Source: Lutjanus erythropterus (Eukaryota; Chordata; Actinopteri; Lutjaniformes; Lutjanidae). Taken from it: a stretch of 64,000 nucleotides of DNA. The stretch spans positions 23,149,158 through 23,213,157 of the forward strand of contig CM034612.1 of NCBI GenBank assembly GCA_020091685.1, written 5' to 3'. The position numbers and the translations under genes are program-made. Each line of letters opens with the position of its first letter. The first letter of the stretch is position 1. The notes beneath the pieces were generated by a model that had not been told where the DNA came from, ran no database searches, and saw only the letters and a program-made list of their open reading frames with translations. Below, piece after piece: positions 1 to 11,298 of this stretch.

Positions 1-3000
1 AACTTATTTTAAATGCGCATCAATGTGGGCGATGCCATACGAAGATTGCACATTGCTTCGCCTTTTCAGACCAAGCAGGAGCTGACATTATCTGCCAGTC
101 TGACATGCAGTGTGGCTAATGTTAGCAGTGCTAGCAGCAGCCTGCTCTGCTTGCAACTTAATGTGTCTGTGCTGAATGTGATGAGACATGGCTCCAGTTG
201 AGTGGTTTGTACCAATTTATTCAACCTAATTTTCATTTTCTGTATCAAAATGCTGACAAACCGCACTGGTTTTAAGAGCTGTCATCTGTCCCACTTCGCT
301 GATAACATCTGGGCCATTGGGGCATTGAATCTGGGTGAGAGGGGCTGCAGCACTGGCTAGAGGCCGGTGGTTGTGCAACAGCTTAGAGGCAACAGTTAAC
401 CATGATTGTACAGCAATAAAATATTGATAAATGGCTAAACCAACTAGTATTTCTGGTGCCAACTAGTGAGGGTGGTGGTATTTAATCGTATAGTCAACTA
501 AACCCACACATTCATAGTAGTGATGTGATTTGATGCTCTCAAATCACAAATAAAGTTTTGCTGTGGGTTTGTTGAAATAGCAAAATCATAAAACACTCAG
601 CTTTTTTGGAATTATTGAGGGTATATCAGACACTTAACATTGTGGTATAAATATGATAATTATTGTATATCTGCCAACATGGCTGCAAATGTAGGGGCTT
701 TCATTAGTGGGTCATAGGCTCAGTCATCATTGTGTTACCTCATTAGGTAATGATAGTGACTGAACAGATTTATTTATGGAAAATCTTCGAGATTTTTACT
801 TTAAGCAACCCTCAGATCCAGTAGGCCTTAAACAGAAGTGTTAACTACATACAATATTCATTTTAATGATAGAGACACATAATAAGATTTTTCTTCATTC
901 AAATATATTGTTTGTGGAGGAAACTGGCCTGAAACTTTTAAAAAATGTAAATTTAAATCAAGTGCACACACACAATAACATGCAAACCTGCAGAGTTTTA
1001 TTGTAATTCCACTGAGACAAGCAAATAGCAGGTCCTCTCCTGTAGGCTCTGTTGATTCACTGTTTTCTGCTTCAGTGCCTTCCTGATGGAGGTAATGTAG
1101 CTGAAAAACTGTGAATAAACGGAGTGTGCAAAAGAAAAGCTATGCAAGCTCAAAAGGATTGCAGGCAACAATAATATAAATGAAAATCTCGTGATACAAA
1201 ATGTATTCATGTGTAGCTGCACAGTTTGTGTACGTCATAAGATTTTCACACACTGGTTTTGAGCTTTTAAGTGTTAGTTGATTTTTATTTTTTTGGCCTG
1301 AGTTTTCACCTAACTGGAGCAGCAGTGAGTTAAACACCACACAGTATAATCAAGCATGACTTTTGCTTCTTTGCTAAACAAAAACGTCTTTGACATTCTG
1401 TATTCTGCTAGTTTTTTGCTTTTTTGTTTTTCTCCTATTCATTAATGTTTCTTCATCTCCGGTCACTTTGGCATCTTTTGTCAGCTACTCTTTAAATTTT
1501 TCCTCACTAGGTTTAAGTGGTGACAGTAGAAAAATAACCCTATCCTGGTAGGTACAGCTTGTGAATTGTCAGCTTACTACCATCACACCCCCACCCGCCA
1601 CCCTCTTAGTTTTTTTTGTTTCTTTTTCCTCCTGTTTTTTTCCATCCTCCATCCATCTCTCTGCACCCCCCACCCCACACATGAGCATCCTCCTCTTCCT
1701 CCTCCTCTGCCGCCGTGCTGCACCCTCCCGAGTTACTAACCCACTGGTTTGTTGTTGGTTTTTTGGAGTTTAACCCATAGTGAGTTCTGCATTTGCACCT
1801 GTATTATTTCTGTATGTTGAACCTAGTCCAGCCCTCCCTTTTTCTTTTTTCTCCACCATGTTGAACTTGTCCCGTCCACAAACGCAGGCTAGTTTTTCAG
1901 TTTTTGTCAGGATGAGGATTTGTCTGCCATAAATACTGTGCTTTGTTTATGGATGTTTGTTTTTAATACCCATTTAAACATCATTGGTCCATCCCTCCCA
2001 TGGTTTTTATCCTCCTTCCCGTTCACATTAGTTCTGTTCAGCTGCCTTTTTCTATAGATCTGCTTTTAATGCTGGGATAATGGCCTTGGAGGGCTGTTTG
2101 TGTTTGAAATAAGGCCTAACCAATAGTTGGCAGATTGACAAAATACGAGAAATGCCAACAAAGTGTTTTATCTCCCTGAGGGTGCCATCATTGTCAGCAA
2201 TAATGGCCTGTTTTCTGTTGTTTTCATTAGAAACTCGATTGCTTGCAGCAGATAAAAAACAAAAAAAAAAACTGTCAAGACAAGAAGTCTTTCAACAGAC
2301 GCTACATTATAAGTCTGCAACAGAAGCCCAGCTGTTTGTTTTGACATTTTGGTGAAATAACAGCGTAATGTAAAATCTATTTTTAGATTCAAAACTATTA
2401 AGTGTTCAGCTGCAGCCAAATGTATTGCACAATGGCAAAAATGACCTCACACTATTCAGTCAGGATGGCATCAGGCCATCGAGAGCAGCTCGAACAGCTG
2501 CAGCGTGCCATCACCTCTAGAAGTGTCTAATGTCTGCTGGAAGGACGCCCTGCCCAAAGTATGATGGGCTCTTAATTCTGTCTGTGCACCTCTCATCCCT
2601 TATTTACTCGAGCGTTGCCGTTGTTTTTGGCAGCTAATTGATTTGAGCACAATGGCCAGAGGTTCTGTTTGAAGTGTTTACATTTATTATCTTGTGACAG
2701 CAACATCGAAATAAGCACTGTTGGCAGATGATCAGCTATTTTAATCTCATTTACACCCCTATATCCCGGCAGTAAGTTTTCTATAAACAGACCTAAAGAA
2801 AACATTTTAATCAATAACCAAGGGAGATAATAGAGCTTAGTGTGTTCTTAGTCTTTTTTTATAAAGGCCATACCAGTACACTGGCTGGGCCATGACAGAA
2901 GAGTTCACATTCATCACCTGCTCAGTAGTAAGTCATTATTTCATCTGAAGTCAACGAGCCAACAACAAACAAGCAACATTACTGTCAAATTATACTTGGT

Positions 3001-3133
3001 TACTTCTTTAAAAAGATTACTGGTGACCTCAGAAGTCAAACACTTTGAAGGCAGTGAAATATTGGTCTCTCCACATGACTAAACAAATAAAATCAACAGA
3101 TCCTTTTCATTTAGGCATTTATTAAACTGACTA

Positions 3134-3800
3134 AAGGAATAGTTGACATTTTGGGAAATGCACTAATTTGAATTCTTAAGAATCTACTTGTGTTGTCAAA
3201 AATATTAAGGCTTCAATCATATCTGTTAATTACAGCATGAAAAATGACCAAAACTATTAAAAAAAAAAAAAAAAAATCCAAGTGAACATTCAAGACCTCA
3301 GTTCAGATTTGTCCTCCCTGAAATTTGGCTTGCAGCAAAATCAGACAGTGAAGCTGAAGCTAACAGTTAGCTCTGGTGCAAAATTATTTTTTGTCTTCTG
3401 GCCAAATAGCTAGTGGATTTTGAAATTTGACCAGCCAGTTGATATTTTTTTGGCTGGTAAATGAAGCAAATCAACCAGCTGCTTGAATATTTTGCCAGAA
3501 TTTGGCTTGTGCAGATTCTATCCCCTGCAGTTAGCATAGCTTAGCATAAAAAGAAGTAACTTATTTGTTTAATCTGTACAAAGACCACATAATGAGCAGC
3601 ACAACCACAAATTCCTACTTAAGAGCTTTTGAAGTTCTAGAGAACTGATTTTCTAGCTATCTGTTTCCAGTGTTTATGTTAAGCTAACTATTTCCTAGCT
3701 ACAGCTTCATATTCAACAGACAGATTCGAAAGTGGTATCAATCTTCTTATGTAACTCTGCTTGAAAGAGAATAGATTTCCCACAATGTCAAACAGTTGCC
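3134..3800. repeat. Degenerate fold-back element, teleost type
   Basis: The left end reads CTAAAGGAATAGTTGACATT. The right end carries the opposite-strand counterpart, with CACAATGTCAAACAGTTGCC near 3781. Between them is the run of TTAGCATAGCTTAGCATAAA and GTTAAGCTAACT motifs that I associate with a common percomorph fold-back repeat. The arms are diverged and the ends approximate. A second fragment of the same family lies near 54.82-55.08 kb. Confidence 0.6.
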
Positions 3801-4061
3801 TTTTCAAAAACATACATTTTAAACTGATTGCACCAGGAACGCCCAAATGTTTCACTGGCCTCCAGTGTGTTTCTATCAGTATCATGTCCCAGTGTAGGTA
3901 CCAGATATGCTCAGCCTGCCAGATTTTTTTGGGGTCCTACGTTTGCGGGTGCCTTATGCATTATGATTGGCTCCATGTCAGAAAGTGGTGTACAAACAAA
4001 TTTAAGTGTGGTAAGGTTCATTTGAAATTGTTGAGAAATTGATTTTGTAAAGGACAAAAAA

Positions 4062-4385
4062 TAGGGCTGCACGATATGGTAAAACTGATTGCAATTATTT
4101 TGACTGAAATGTCCATTGCAGTATGTGATAAGATTAGTTGAAATGATCGTTTTTGCTTCCAAAATTTCATTTTCACTGCAAAAAATCTACTGAAATTGTG
4201 GTGATGTGACATTTGTGAGAGTTTGTACCAAAAAGCATGTTTTCTTACATCTGGAGGACAAAACTTAAAGACCAGGCCATCTGTGTAGCACTTCTTCATT
4301 ATAATGCTGTTCTGTGCACATTTTTACTTTAAAAATTACAGGTTCTGTGACTTTGCCATATTGCAATTAATTGTCCAGCCGTATT
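4062..4385. repeat. hAT-like non-autonomous element (degenerate)
   Basis: It begins AGGGCTGCACGATATGG and ends with GCAATTAATTGTCCAGCCGT, an imperfect inverted terminal repeat. No protein is encoded and no clean target duplication could be read. Family assignment rests on the characteristic GGGCTGCACGAT end. Confidence 0.5.
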
Positions 4386-5116
4386 TAAAATTAGATTAGT
4401 TAGCCAAGGTCGGCTAACAAACTAAGACCAAAGAAACCCCTTGAACAAATATTATGATGATTAAATGTACTAATTTAAGTTTAGTACTGTCACTTGTACG
4501 CTTTAATTTAATAAATGACAATAAAACAAAAGGAGAAAACAACCAAAAACAGGCTATATCCTTTTCTGAACATAGCCACAACCATAGCTGACATACAGCT
4601 GATCAACATGTGTATATCACCTGTAAATGCAGGACTGACCCCTGCACACCCACCCCAACCCCACCTCCTTCTTCTTGATACTTTGATGTAAAAAAGTAAA
4701 GACTAGAAATATTTTAAAAACCCTTAGAGAATCTTTGCACCACAGCGCTGGGGTCATTGTCATGAATCACTCAAGATGGTGACGATTGAAGACCTCGCTT
4801 GTAATCATTGCATTCATAAGGATGCTGCTACGACAAACCGTAGTTGTCATAGTGTGTCTAATCTGAATGCTTCATAATCCCCATATTCATATCTGTGAAT
4901 CGTTTGTGTTCAGAATAGTCAGATAAAAAACTCGTCTTTGTTACTTAGTTTCGAACAGCGTGTTGAATGTTTGAGGTCTTGAAATGGCTTTGCTGTGTGT
5001 AGATGTGATATTTTGTATGCCAGATGTGTGTTTGTGTGTATTTGGCGTGGTTTTTTTTTTCTTTCTTCTTTCCATCCTAAATAACCCTCTCCTCCCCCCC
5101 CTGTGATTTTTTGCAG

Positions 5117-5155
5117 AAGGATGCAGCCCCCCCAGCTGAGTGCAAGCAGCAGTGA
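5117..5155 (+). CDS. nap1l1: nap1l1 terminal coding exon (partial gene)
   Basis: The exon opens right after the acceptor ending TTTTTTGCAG and reads KDAAPPAECKQQ before TGA at 5153-5155. Ending in AECKQQ after a K-D segment is characteristic of vertebrate NAP1L1. The protein is a histone H2A-H2B chaperone that shuttles between cytoplasm and nucleus and assists nucleosome assembly. From family knowledge, the last four residues CKQQ form a CaaX-like farnesylation motif. Only these 12 codons lie in the window. The folded chaperone domain and acidic tail are encoded to the left. Identity rests on this short tail, on the long 3' UTR that follows, and on phlda1 next door, which is also the human neighbour. 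A paralogue such as nap1l4 is the main alternative. Confidence 0.85.
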   Translation, partial: KDAAPPAECKQQ

Positions 5156-5422
5156 AGCCTGGCCTGGCTGCCTTGAGGATCAACTGCACTGTAACGGCTT
5201 CTCAAATTAAAAACAAAACAAAAAAAAAAAAACAGATTAAAAAAAAATAGTTACTTACCGCCTTATAATGTTTTGTATTTTTCTTGGTAGAGAATTTGAA
5301 GAAAAAAAAGTTTCGAGATTTTTGTTACAAAAACTCATGGTAATATACTGGGAGCTGTGTGGCTCAATATACATAGTATTTTACTAGACCTGTTTTTTCC
5401 TTCTCTTCCTCCTTCTCTGTAC

Positions 5423-5428
5423 AATAAA
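5423..5428 (+). terminator. nap1l1: Proximal poly(A) signal, nap1l1
   Basis: Canonical AATAAA about 270 bases after the stop, in the context TGTACAATAAATAGAATAC. It would give a short 3' UTR. Confidence 0.5.
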
Positions 5429-7040
5429 TAGAATACAGGAAAAAATCTCCCTCAAAAAGCATGAACTTGTTTCTTCACTGCTAAAAACTAGTTTGGGTTC
5501 TTGTGAAGTCTTTTGTTGTATTTGCTCTTAGACAACAGCTGTGGTTTAGACTGCATCGCGGCAACGTCAGTTTATAATCCCCCCCACCCCATCCCCATCT
5601 TTTTTTCTTCCCCTTCCTCCTACCAAAGTTCCAGGTTGGTCAGTTCTGGTTGTTATTCCCTTTTTTTCTTTTTTTTAAACTCTTAGCGGGGCCTTTAGCA
5701 CTTGTAAAAGCACTGTAGCATTTCCAGTTCTAGCAAGGGAGCACAGATGGGTGACCTGCAGCCAGCCTGGGTGTCTACTCCAGTTTATCTAATCTCGCTG
5801 AGCACGGTATCCGGAGTCGGTGTTTTCGGCCACTTCCTCCTCCACTTGTGCTCAACTACTTTCCACTCTTGATACATTCCAGTAAGCAGACTGGCTGGCA
5901 CCGTCAGTGACTCAAAGGGAGTCCGCTTCTCTTCAACCAGACGGACTTATCCAAATTGAAAACTGAAGATCGCTTGATGCATGATGGGTTACTCCCAGGG
6001 CTTTGTACAGCCTGGTTGAGTCTCTTTAACATTCCAGAGGATTCTTTTAGACGTAGAAGGTGATGATGGTTTGGCAGGATGGCCAGTTTGGGGGCCCCCC
6101 CCCCAGCCCCAGTAATCCAGTGCTTCAGGCTCCTCGTACTGTAGGCTCACAGTGGCGTGGCTGTCGTCTTTTCTATAGCACTTTGTATTAGTGTGTGGTG
6201 TACCAGTGGCGTCCTGTCATCGGTTAGCTGTCTGAGTATTCCTTGTGAGCAGCACTTTGTTTGACGCCCCTACCCCCGTGCCCATTTAGGAACGGGGGCT
6301 GGTGCTGTGACCCCGCTCTGTGGAGAGTTCAACTTGTGCTTATCTTGGTTTTTGAAGTGCATTACTTTTCTTACCGGGGGAGGCACACTTGACCTATTCA
6401 GAGAGGCTTCGTAGGAACAGGGTCGGGCAGATGTAGCACAGCGATCGACAAGGAAAGGCCGAACCAGGTGTTGAAGTGTCCGTCGACATGTCAGGTTCAC
6501 CAACCCCTCCCCCTTTCTCATTTACCTCTTGTGTCGTCAAGTCGTGACTGGTCAGGTGACTCACACGGACCTCAGCCCAGCCCCTGAGGTCCCGCTTCAT
6601 TTTTATCACTGTGAAAAATAAAGAGGGGAAGCGTGATAAGGCCGCAGCGTTGGCCAATGACCCACCACCCTCCTACCCTCCCCTACCCCACCCCAAACCC
6701 TCCTTCCTTTTGTTACCCAGAAGGCCACAGAGAAGCATGTCAGAGCAATACTTTAAAGCCAGGAGGGGGACTGAGAAGAAACCGTAGCCTGCCTCCCTCC
6801 CTGTCCGTTCTTAATGCCTTTTTAGTTGTGAAAAACAGCCAAGTGTTGGTTGTTGGGCAGTATCATGTCCACCGTGGAGAGCCAGGGTACTTCTCATTCT
6901 GCAGGGAGTATTCAGATCATGTTCATTGGAAAAGGACGTGAAAGGGTTTCTGTAGAGTCCTTCTGAGCAGCTGTTGTCAAGGCAAAATGCTATGCTACAA
7001 AAATACTAATGTACTCAATAACTGTACGTGTATGTTCATG

Positions 7041-7046
7041 AATAAA
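7041..7046 (+). terminator. nap1l1: Distal poly(A) signal, nap1l1
   Basis: Canonical AATAAA in TTCATGAATAAATTGG, followed within about 40 bases by T/G-rich sequence (GGTTGACTCATTTTG). It is the best candidate for the end of a long nap1l1 transcript. Confidence 0.55.
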
Positions 7047-7235
7047 TTGGTTAAACATGTCCAAAATGGTTGACTCATTTTGTTTTTTGATCTTTTTTTC
7101 TTTTGCCAATCACACCTGTTGATGCAAATCTAAATTACTTTTTTGGCATTACAAGTGTAAAACCATTTCATCTTGCATAATATTTAAACCTAGTCTGGGA
7201 CCTGTGGTGTGGACTAATGGTTATGGACAATCACA

Positions 7236-7254
7236 TGCCAGTAGAGGGCGCCAT
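7236..7254 (+). promoter_or_regulatory. Candidate CTCF-binding motif
   Basis: TGCCAGTAGAGGGCGCCAT resembles the CTCF core (CCA-x-x-AG-x-GGGCG-C). It sits about 190 bases after the presumed nap1l1 poly(A) site and before the phlda1 promoter, a plausible boundary position. This is a motif match only. Binding is not shown, and such sequences also occur inside mobile repeats. Confidence 0.35.
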
Positions 7255-8034
7255 TGCTGTGAGATTGTACAGCATTTGACACTACCTGACCTCCATGAGG
7301 AATGTGGTCTGTAATGAAATTAAAAATGACACCAAATACCAAACTAACACTGAGAGCCGTTAGTCTTAACAACAGTAACAGTGATACAAATTAAAAATAG
7401 AGTGGCTTCAAAACAGTTGCATTGCAGACTGATAGTCAAAGCCCTAGTGTGAGAAGACTTAATTAGTTTACCTGACAAAAGTTCACACACCAAATATATA
7501 GTACAAATTAGTCTGTTAATGCAGGAGGTGGCCAGTAAAACACTGGATAATGTAGTGGGATCTGATACAATAATACCAGCGGTGAAATAACTTTTCTGAT
7601 CTTTTCCTCAGCTAAAAAATGTATGATACTCCATTACATATAAAAGACCTGCATTCCAAATATTACTTGAAAAAAATTTGAAAGTATCTAAATGTGCAAT
7701 GTCAGTTTTATGCACTTCTTTAAAGGTTTCATAACTGCAAATGAATATTGGCAGCAAATTGTAGCTGGTAAAAATCATTTTAACTCAATTACATAATGTT
7801 GGGTTGTTTAATCTATAGCAATATGAGCATATTAACATGCTTTAAATGTAAAATACCTGCAAAAAAGTAACTACAGCTGTTAAATGTGGTGCAGTAAAAT
7901 GTGTTTCCCTCAGTCTAGTGTGTGTTTGTGATCCCAACTTTCATCATAGGTAATCATCTTAGTGTGGACATGAATTTTGAGAAGTTTAACGGGGTGATTT
8001 TGAACATAACTGATAACTTGATTGTCAAACTTTT

Positions 8035-8530
8035 TTTCTTATACTTTTTAAAACTAACTCAACATGCCAGATGGTTTGTTATATAACCATCTGGGGAGTT
8101 GTCCTTACAAAGTGAAACTGGAAAAGGGCAGGCACTTTCAAAAAAAAAAAAAAAAAAACACTTGGCAGGTGATTGGATGAACCATCTGTCTATCATGTCT
8201 AACAGGAGCTAACTACAACCAGTCAGATCAGACTCTTGCCAAAGCCAACTGTTAGAAGAAGGAAAGCATCTTTTCCATGGAGAAAAGCCTTCAGTGCCGT
8301 TCTTTGTTCTTTCAATTAAGAAATACTCTTCAGTTCTGATATAACTGGTGCTATTGCAGTATTTATGCTAACATCTTCGGGAGCTGCCATTGTTTGTTTG
8401 AGACGAGTAGCTTCTGTACATGCTTCTCGCTGTCATCACACCTAAAACCACACCTGTAGCTGCCAGTAGTCCCTCCTAGGATGCTGATTGGCTGCATCAA
8501 TTTTGGTGTGGACACAAATTGATAACTTGA
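8035..8530. repeat. Dispersed teleost repeat, GCCAGATGGTTTG type
   Basis: It starts near the palindromic stretch GCCAGATGGTTTGTTAT / AACCATCTGGGGAG and runs through GGAAAAGGGCAGGCACTTTC. A diverged partial copy with the same order of motifs lies at about 50.59-50.70 kb. A poly-A run at about 8141-8158 interrupts it. It encodes nothing. Boundaries are approximate. Confidence 0.5.
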
Positions 8531-8807
8531 AGTCTGGCAAGATGGATTCTAATGTTCTTGCAAATCCAGCTGCCTCCTGAGGTAACTTTTAAACAACACT
8601 TTATCACAAAACTGCAGCAGTGTATTGTACATGAAGAGAAATTTGTAGGTATGAGAAATGGCATGTTAATGCTATTTTGATGTGCACGCACATGTTCTTC
8701 ATGTCACCCCTGCATAAGTCAGTGTCCCACTTGGGCCACCTCAGTCAAAATAGTCTAGAAACACCCGTTACCAATAATCTTTATTGTCAAAAATTAAATC
8801 GGGGCAC

Positions 8808-9068
8808 TAGAGCTGCAGCGATTAATCAGCTTTGATTTTTTTTTTTATAATCAGTTTAATTTACTGAGTAAAAAAGGTCAAAATTGTCTTATCCCAGCCT
8901 CTTAAATATAAATATTTTATTTGGGTTTTTAGGCTTGTGGGAAAAATAAGACAGTTCACATCACCTTGGACTTCGGGAAACACTGACTGACATTTTCTGA
9001 CATTTTCTGGACCAAACAACTGATTGTTTAATCGACTGATCAACAATGAAAACAACTTTGCAGCCCTA
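8808..9068. mobile_element. hAT-type MITE with 8-bp target duplication
   Basis: The ends are TAGAGCTGCAGCGATTAATC and TTTGCAGCCCTA, an imperfect inverted repeat. They are flanked by CGGGGCAC (8800-8807) and CAGGGCAC (9069-9076), which differ at one of eight bases. An 8-bp duplication and a GCTGCA end indicate hAT-type mobilisation. The 261-bp body has no transposase. Related copies lie at about 23.75, 37.90 and 51.9 kb. Confidence 0.65.
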
Positions 9069-9089
9069 CAGGGCACTGAAACAGTAACT

Positions 9090-9330
9090 TTTCACCAGTA
9101 TTTTTTAATTATTATATATAAATAAAATAACACAGAGCAAAGAAGATGTATATATTAAGCCTGACTAGAGAAAAATGATCAAATATAGCTAAAATGCTGC
9201 ACATACAGCTAACAAATACAACTTTACTATGTTCTGAAAAAAAGTTTTCATAAGTGCATATCGGCCAGCATATGTGCTGATACCGATATAGACTGATAGA
9301 GCCCAGTACCGGGTTAATAATAATATCAAA
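9090..9330. repeat. Fragment of TATCGGCC-type repeat
   Basis: CATATCGGCCAGCATATG followed by GCTGATACCGATATAGACTG resembles the terminal part of a fish repeat with alternating ATCGG/CCGAT motifs. A related region lies at about 11.54-12.08 kb. It is weakly bounded and AT-rich. Confidence 0.35.
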
Positions 9331-9454
9331 ACATTACAAATGTGCTTTTAAAATATGACATTTTGAAATAAAATGACTGTCAAAATAATGATAATAATAA
9401 AAATCCTTATTATCAGTCGGCTGTTATTGTCTTCAGTGTCTCAGGAGGCTGGGT

Positions 9455-9705
9455 GTCACTGAGGGGGGCGGTGCACCGCTCCAGCAGACCCCTCCCGCCC
9501 CCAAAACCCCCCTCACACACTGTGACCAGCAGCCAGACAGTCAGACAGGCAGGCAGCCTTCTTACTACAACCAAGCACCAGCACCGCAGTCACAGCAGCA
9601 GCTCATGCCTTCACCTGCTCCGGGGTAGACAGCCTGTCCATCTGTCCGTCCGTCCAGTGAATCCGTCAGGAAGGCGGAAGGAAGCCTGAAGCTGCCCGGG
9701 TGAAG
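9455..9705 (+). promoter_or_regulatory. phlda1: phlda1 promoter and 5' UTR region
   Basis: The composition changes sharply from AT-rich upstream DNA to a GC-rich, CpG-containing stretch that continues through the coding region to about 10.2 kb. Two GC-box matches for Sp1-type factors are visible: GGGGGGCGGTG at about 9463 and CCCGCCCCC at about 9494. No TATA box was seen close by, so a CpG-island promoter is likely. The transcription start cannot be fixed from sequence. CAGACAGTCAGACAGGCAGG repeats near 9530 probably lie in the 5' UTR. Confidence 0.5.
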
Positions 9706-10167
9706 ATGCTGGAAAACGGCAGGAAGGTGTTCAAGGAGGGTCTGCTGGAGAAGAGGAGCGACGGGCTGCTGCAGCTCTGGAAGAAGAAGCACTGCGTCCT
9801 GACCGAGGACGGCGTGCTGCTGCTGCCGCCCAAGCAGCACGACCCGCCGCATCACCACCAGCCGCAGCACGGCGGCGGGGACGCGGGCAAAGTCAAGGAG
9901 CTGCACTTCGCCAACATGAAGACGGTGGACTGCGTGGAGCGGAAGGGCAAGTACGTGTACTTCACGGTGGTCATGACGGAGGGGAAGGAGATCGACTTCA
10001 GGTGCCCGCAGGACGAGGGCTGGAACGCGGAGATCACCTTGCAGATGGTCCAGTATAAGAACCGGCAGGCGATCCTGGCCGTCAAGTCCACCCGGCAGAA
10101 GCAGCAGCTGCTCGTCGTGCAGATGCCCGGCCAGAAGACGCTCCGCACCTCGCCAAACGTTGCGTGA
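9706..10167 (+). CDS. phlda1: Pleckstrin homology-like domain family A member 1
   Basis: A complete 153-residue frame without introns. I start at ATG 9706 ([20 protein letters not shown]) because it aligns with the PHLDA1 start of the short form; the codon two before it is GTG. One PH-like domain spans about residues 8-112. Family blocks are [15 protein letters not shown] (14-28), [20 protein letters not shown] (64-83), [20 protein letters not shown] (95-114) and [18 protein letters not shown] (117-134). These match PHLDA1 better than PHLDA2 or PHLDA3, and the LRTSPNVA end resembles the PHLDA1 end. A His-rich loop (49-56) sits where mammals carry poly-Gln, and the long mammalian Pro/Gln-Pro/His tail is absent. 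The family binds phosphoinositides, and PHLDA1 (TDAG51) is a stress- and growth-factor-induced regulator of apoptosis and signalling. Confidence 0.95.
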   Translation: MLENGRKVFKEGLLEKRSDGLLQLWKKKHCVLTEDGVLLLPPKQHDPPHHHQPQHGGGDAGKVKELHFANMKTVDCVERKGKYVYFTVVMTEGKEIDFRCPQDEGWNAEITLQMVQYKNRQAILAVKSTRQKQQLLVVQMPGQKTLRTSPNVA

Positions 10168-10206
10168 CCTGCGGCGAGTCCCGCGGACACTGGTGCGCCA
10201 TTAGCG
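10168..10206 (+). other. phlda1: phlda1 3' UTR part in exon 1
   Basis: The 39 bases between the TGA and a consensus donor AGCG|GTAAGA at 10207. GC-rich composition ends here, consistent with the end of exon 1. The intron would lie too close to the stop (39 nt) to be expected to trigger nonsense-mediated decay. Confidence 0.55.
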
Positions 10207-11298
10207 GTAAGACAGCTCAAGAGAAAGCGAGATTGAGAGGGGGGGTCTCCAGGTCCGGGGACCACCTGGGGATCCCCCTTCCAAATGAAGGAGCCATTTT
10301 TGGTTTTGTTTGATTTCTTGGATATGTGTGCCATGAATGAGGACGTCTGATCTATCATAGGTTACAGTCCTCTCACAGATCAAACCCTGAGCCAGTATTC
10401 TTCCAGGAGGCTACAAAATGTGGATTTATTTTGGCGTAAAAGAAAAGTTTGGGAGCCCCTGCTGTAGGCCTGCCTGTATGTCCCCCTCACGGTGGTGAAA
10501 ACCCCCCGCAGGATATCCATTCCCAGGCAGGTTTGACATTTCATACAAGGAGGGCTTCTCCTTGTCCAAAACATGCCGTTTTACGCGCAGAGATAAACGG
10601 ATTAAGATCACGCACGTCGCCTAATCATTTACATAAATACTACGTATATTTGTTTACGTAATCCATTTAAAATCATACTTACATTACCGAATCAATGTTG
10701 GAACATAGTTATAAAGATGGACATTTTAAAAACTGTGAAATTGTTCCCTAAACATTCTAAATTAAGCGTAAAGGCGCACAGATTGTGCGCAAAAATCAAA
10801 TCAAAATTTTTCAATTTACGCACATACATTCACTTCCAAATTTACTCTGACATTCTAACCTGCACTGTAGGACAGTCTCAGCAGTATGTGCCTCATCAGA
10901 GCCCAGTATACTGTCTGACAGACCACCCAAGTAGATCCTCCAGATCAAACTTGCGTTAATCAGAGGAATAAGATGCTTTGTGTCTGTTTGCTCATCAGTC
11001 ATGCTTTGACTTGTCGCACACAACAATGTGATCACGTATTATTATTTGGTCACAGTGATAAATTATAAGCTGGAGTCACCAAACATGGTGGAAACAGGGG
11101 TCCTGCAGAGGCTTTGATTTGAAGGGAGACACGGTAACAAAAATGATTTTTACAGTTTTTTAATGAAGCACAATTTTCCAGAGCGGATTCTTTTGGACAA
11201 GTTTGGCTGAAAACCCCTTTACTCTTGATCAAAACACAGTTTAGTAAATGAATTTAAATGTATTTCAACCTGATCCATTAGTCATGATAGATATTTCA

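Larger units (their letters stand above)
1..5116 (+). other. nap1l1: nap1l1 last intron (partial)
   Basis: This stretch precedes the terminal nap1l1 coding exon and ends in a strong acceptor: a T/C-rich run from about 5050 followed by TTTTTTGCAG at 5107-5116. I searched it for the acidic penultimate exon expected for NAP1L1 and found none, so the last intron is at least 5.1 kb and its donor lies left of the window. It contains two recognisable dispersed repeats (listed separately near 3.1 and 4.06 kb). The part from about 1.8 to 2.5 kb shows no repeat that I recognise and could be unique or conserved non-coding DNA. None of the open frames here looks coding. Confidence 0.75.
5156..7070 (+). 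other. nap1l1: nap1l1 3' UTR
   Basis: The sequence after the nap1l1 stop has AT-rich blocks, poly-A and poly-C runs, and no substantial coding frame. A short form could end after the AATAAA at 5423. A long form of about 1.9 kb would end shortly after AATAAA at 7041. The 5.5-6.6 kb part is more GC-balanced than the flanks and lacks repeats I recognise, which fits a transcribed UTR. The end position is inferred from the signals alone. Confidence 0.6.
7071..9454. other. nap1l1-phlda1 intergenic spacer
   Basis: AT-rich spacer without a credible coding frame. It holds one CTCF-like motif (7236) and three repeat relics, listed separately. The stretch 7.3-8.0 kb shows nothing I can name. Confidence 0.7.

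Noticed and set aside
1561-1773. Possible alternative last exon of nap1l1 in the T/C-rich part
   Set aside because: An acceptor-like CCCTCTTAG is present, but the following frame is low-complexity and no poly(A) signal fits nearby.
9852-10358. 168-codon minus-strand frame over phlda1
   Set aside because: It is the antisense shadow of the GC-rich phlda1 coding sequence. It has no family features, and the plus-strand frame is unambiguous.
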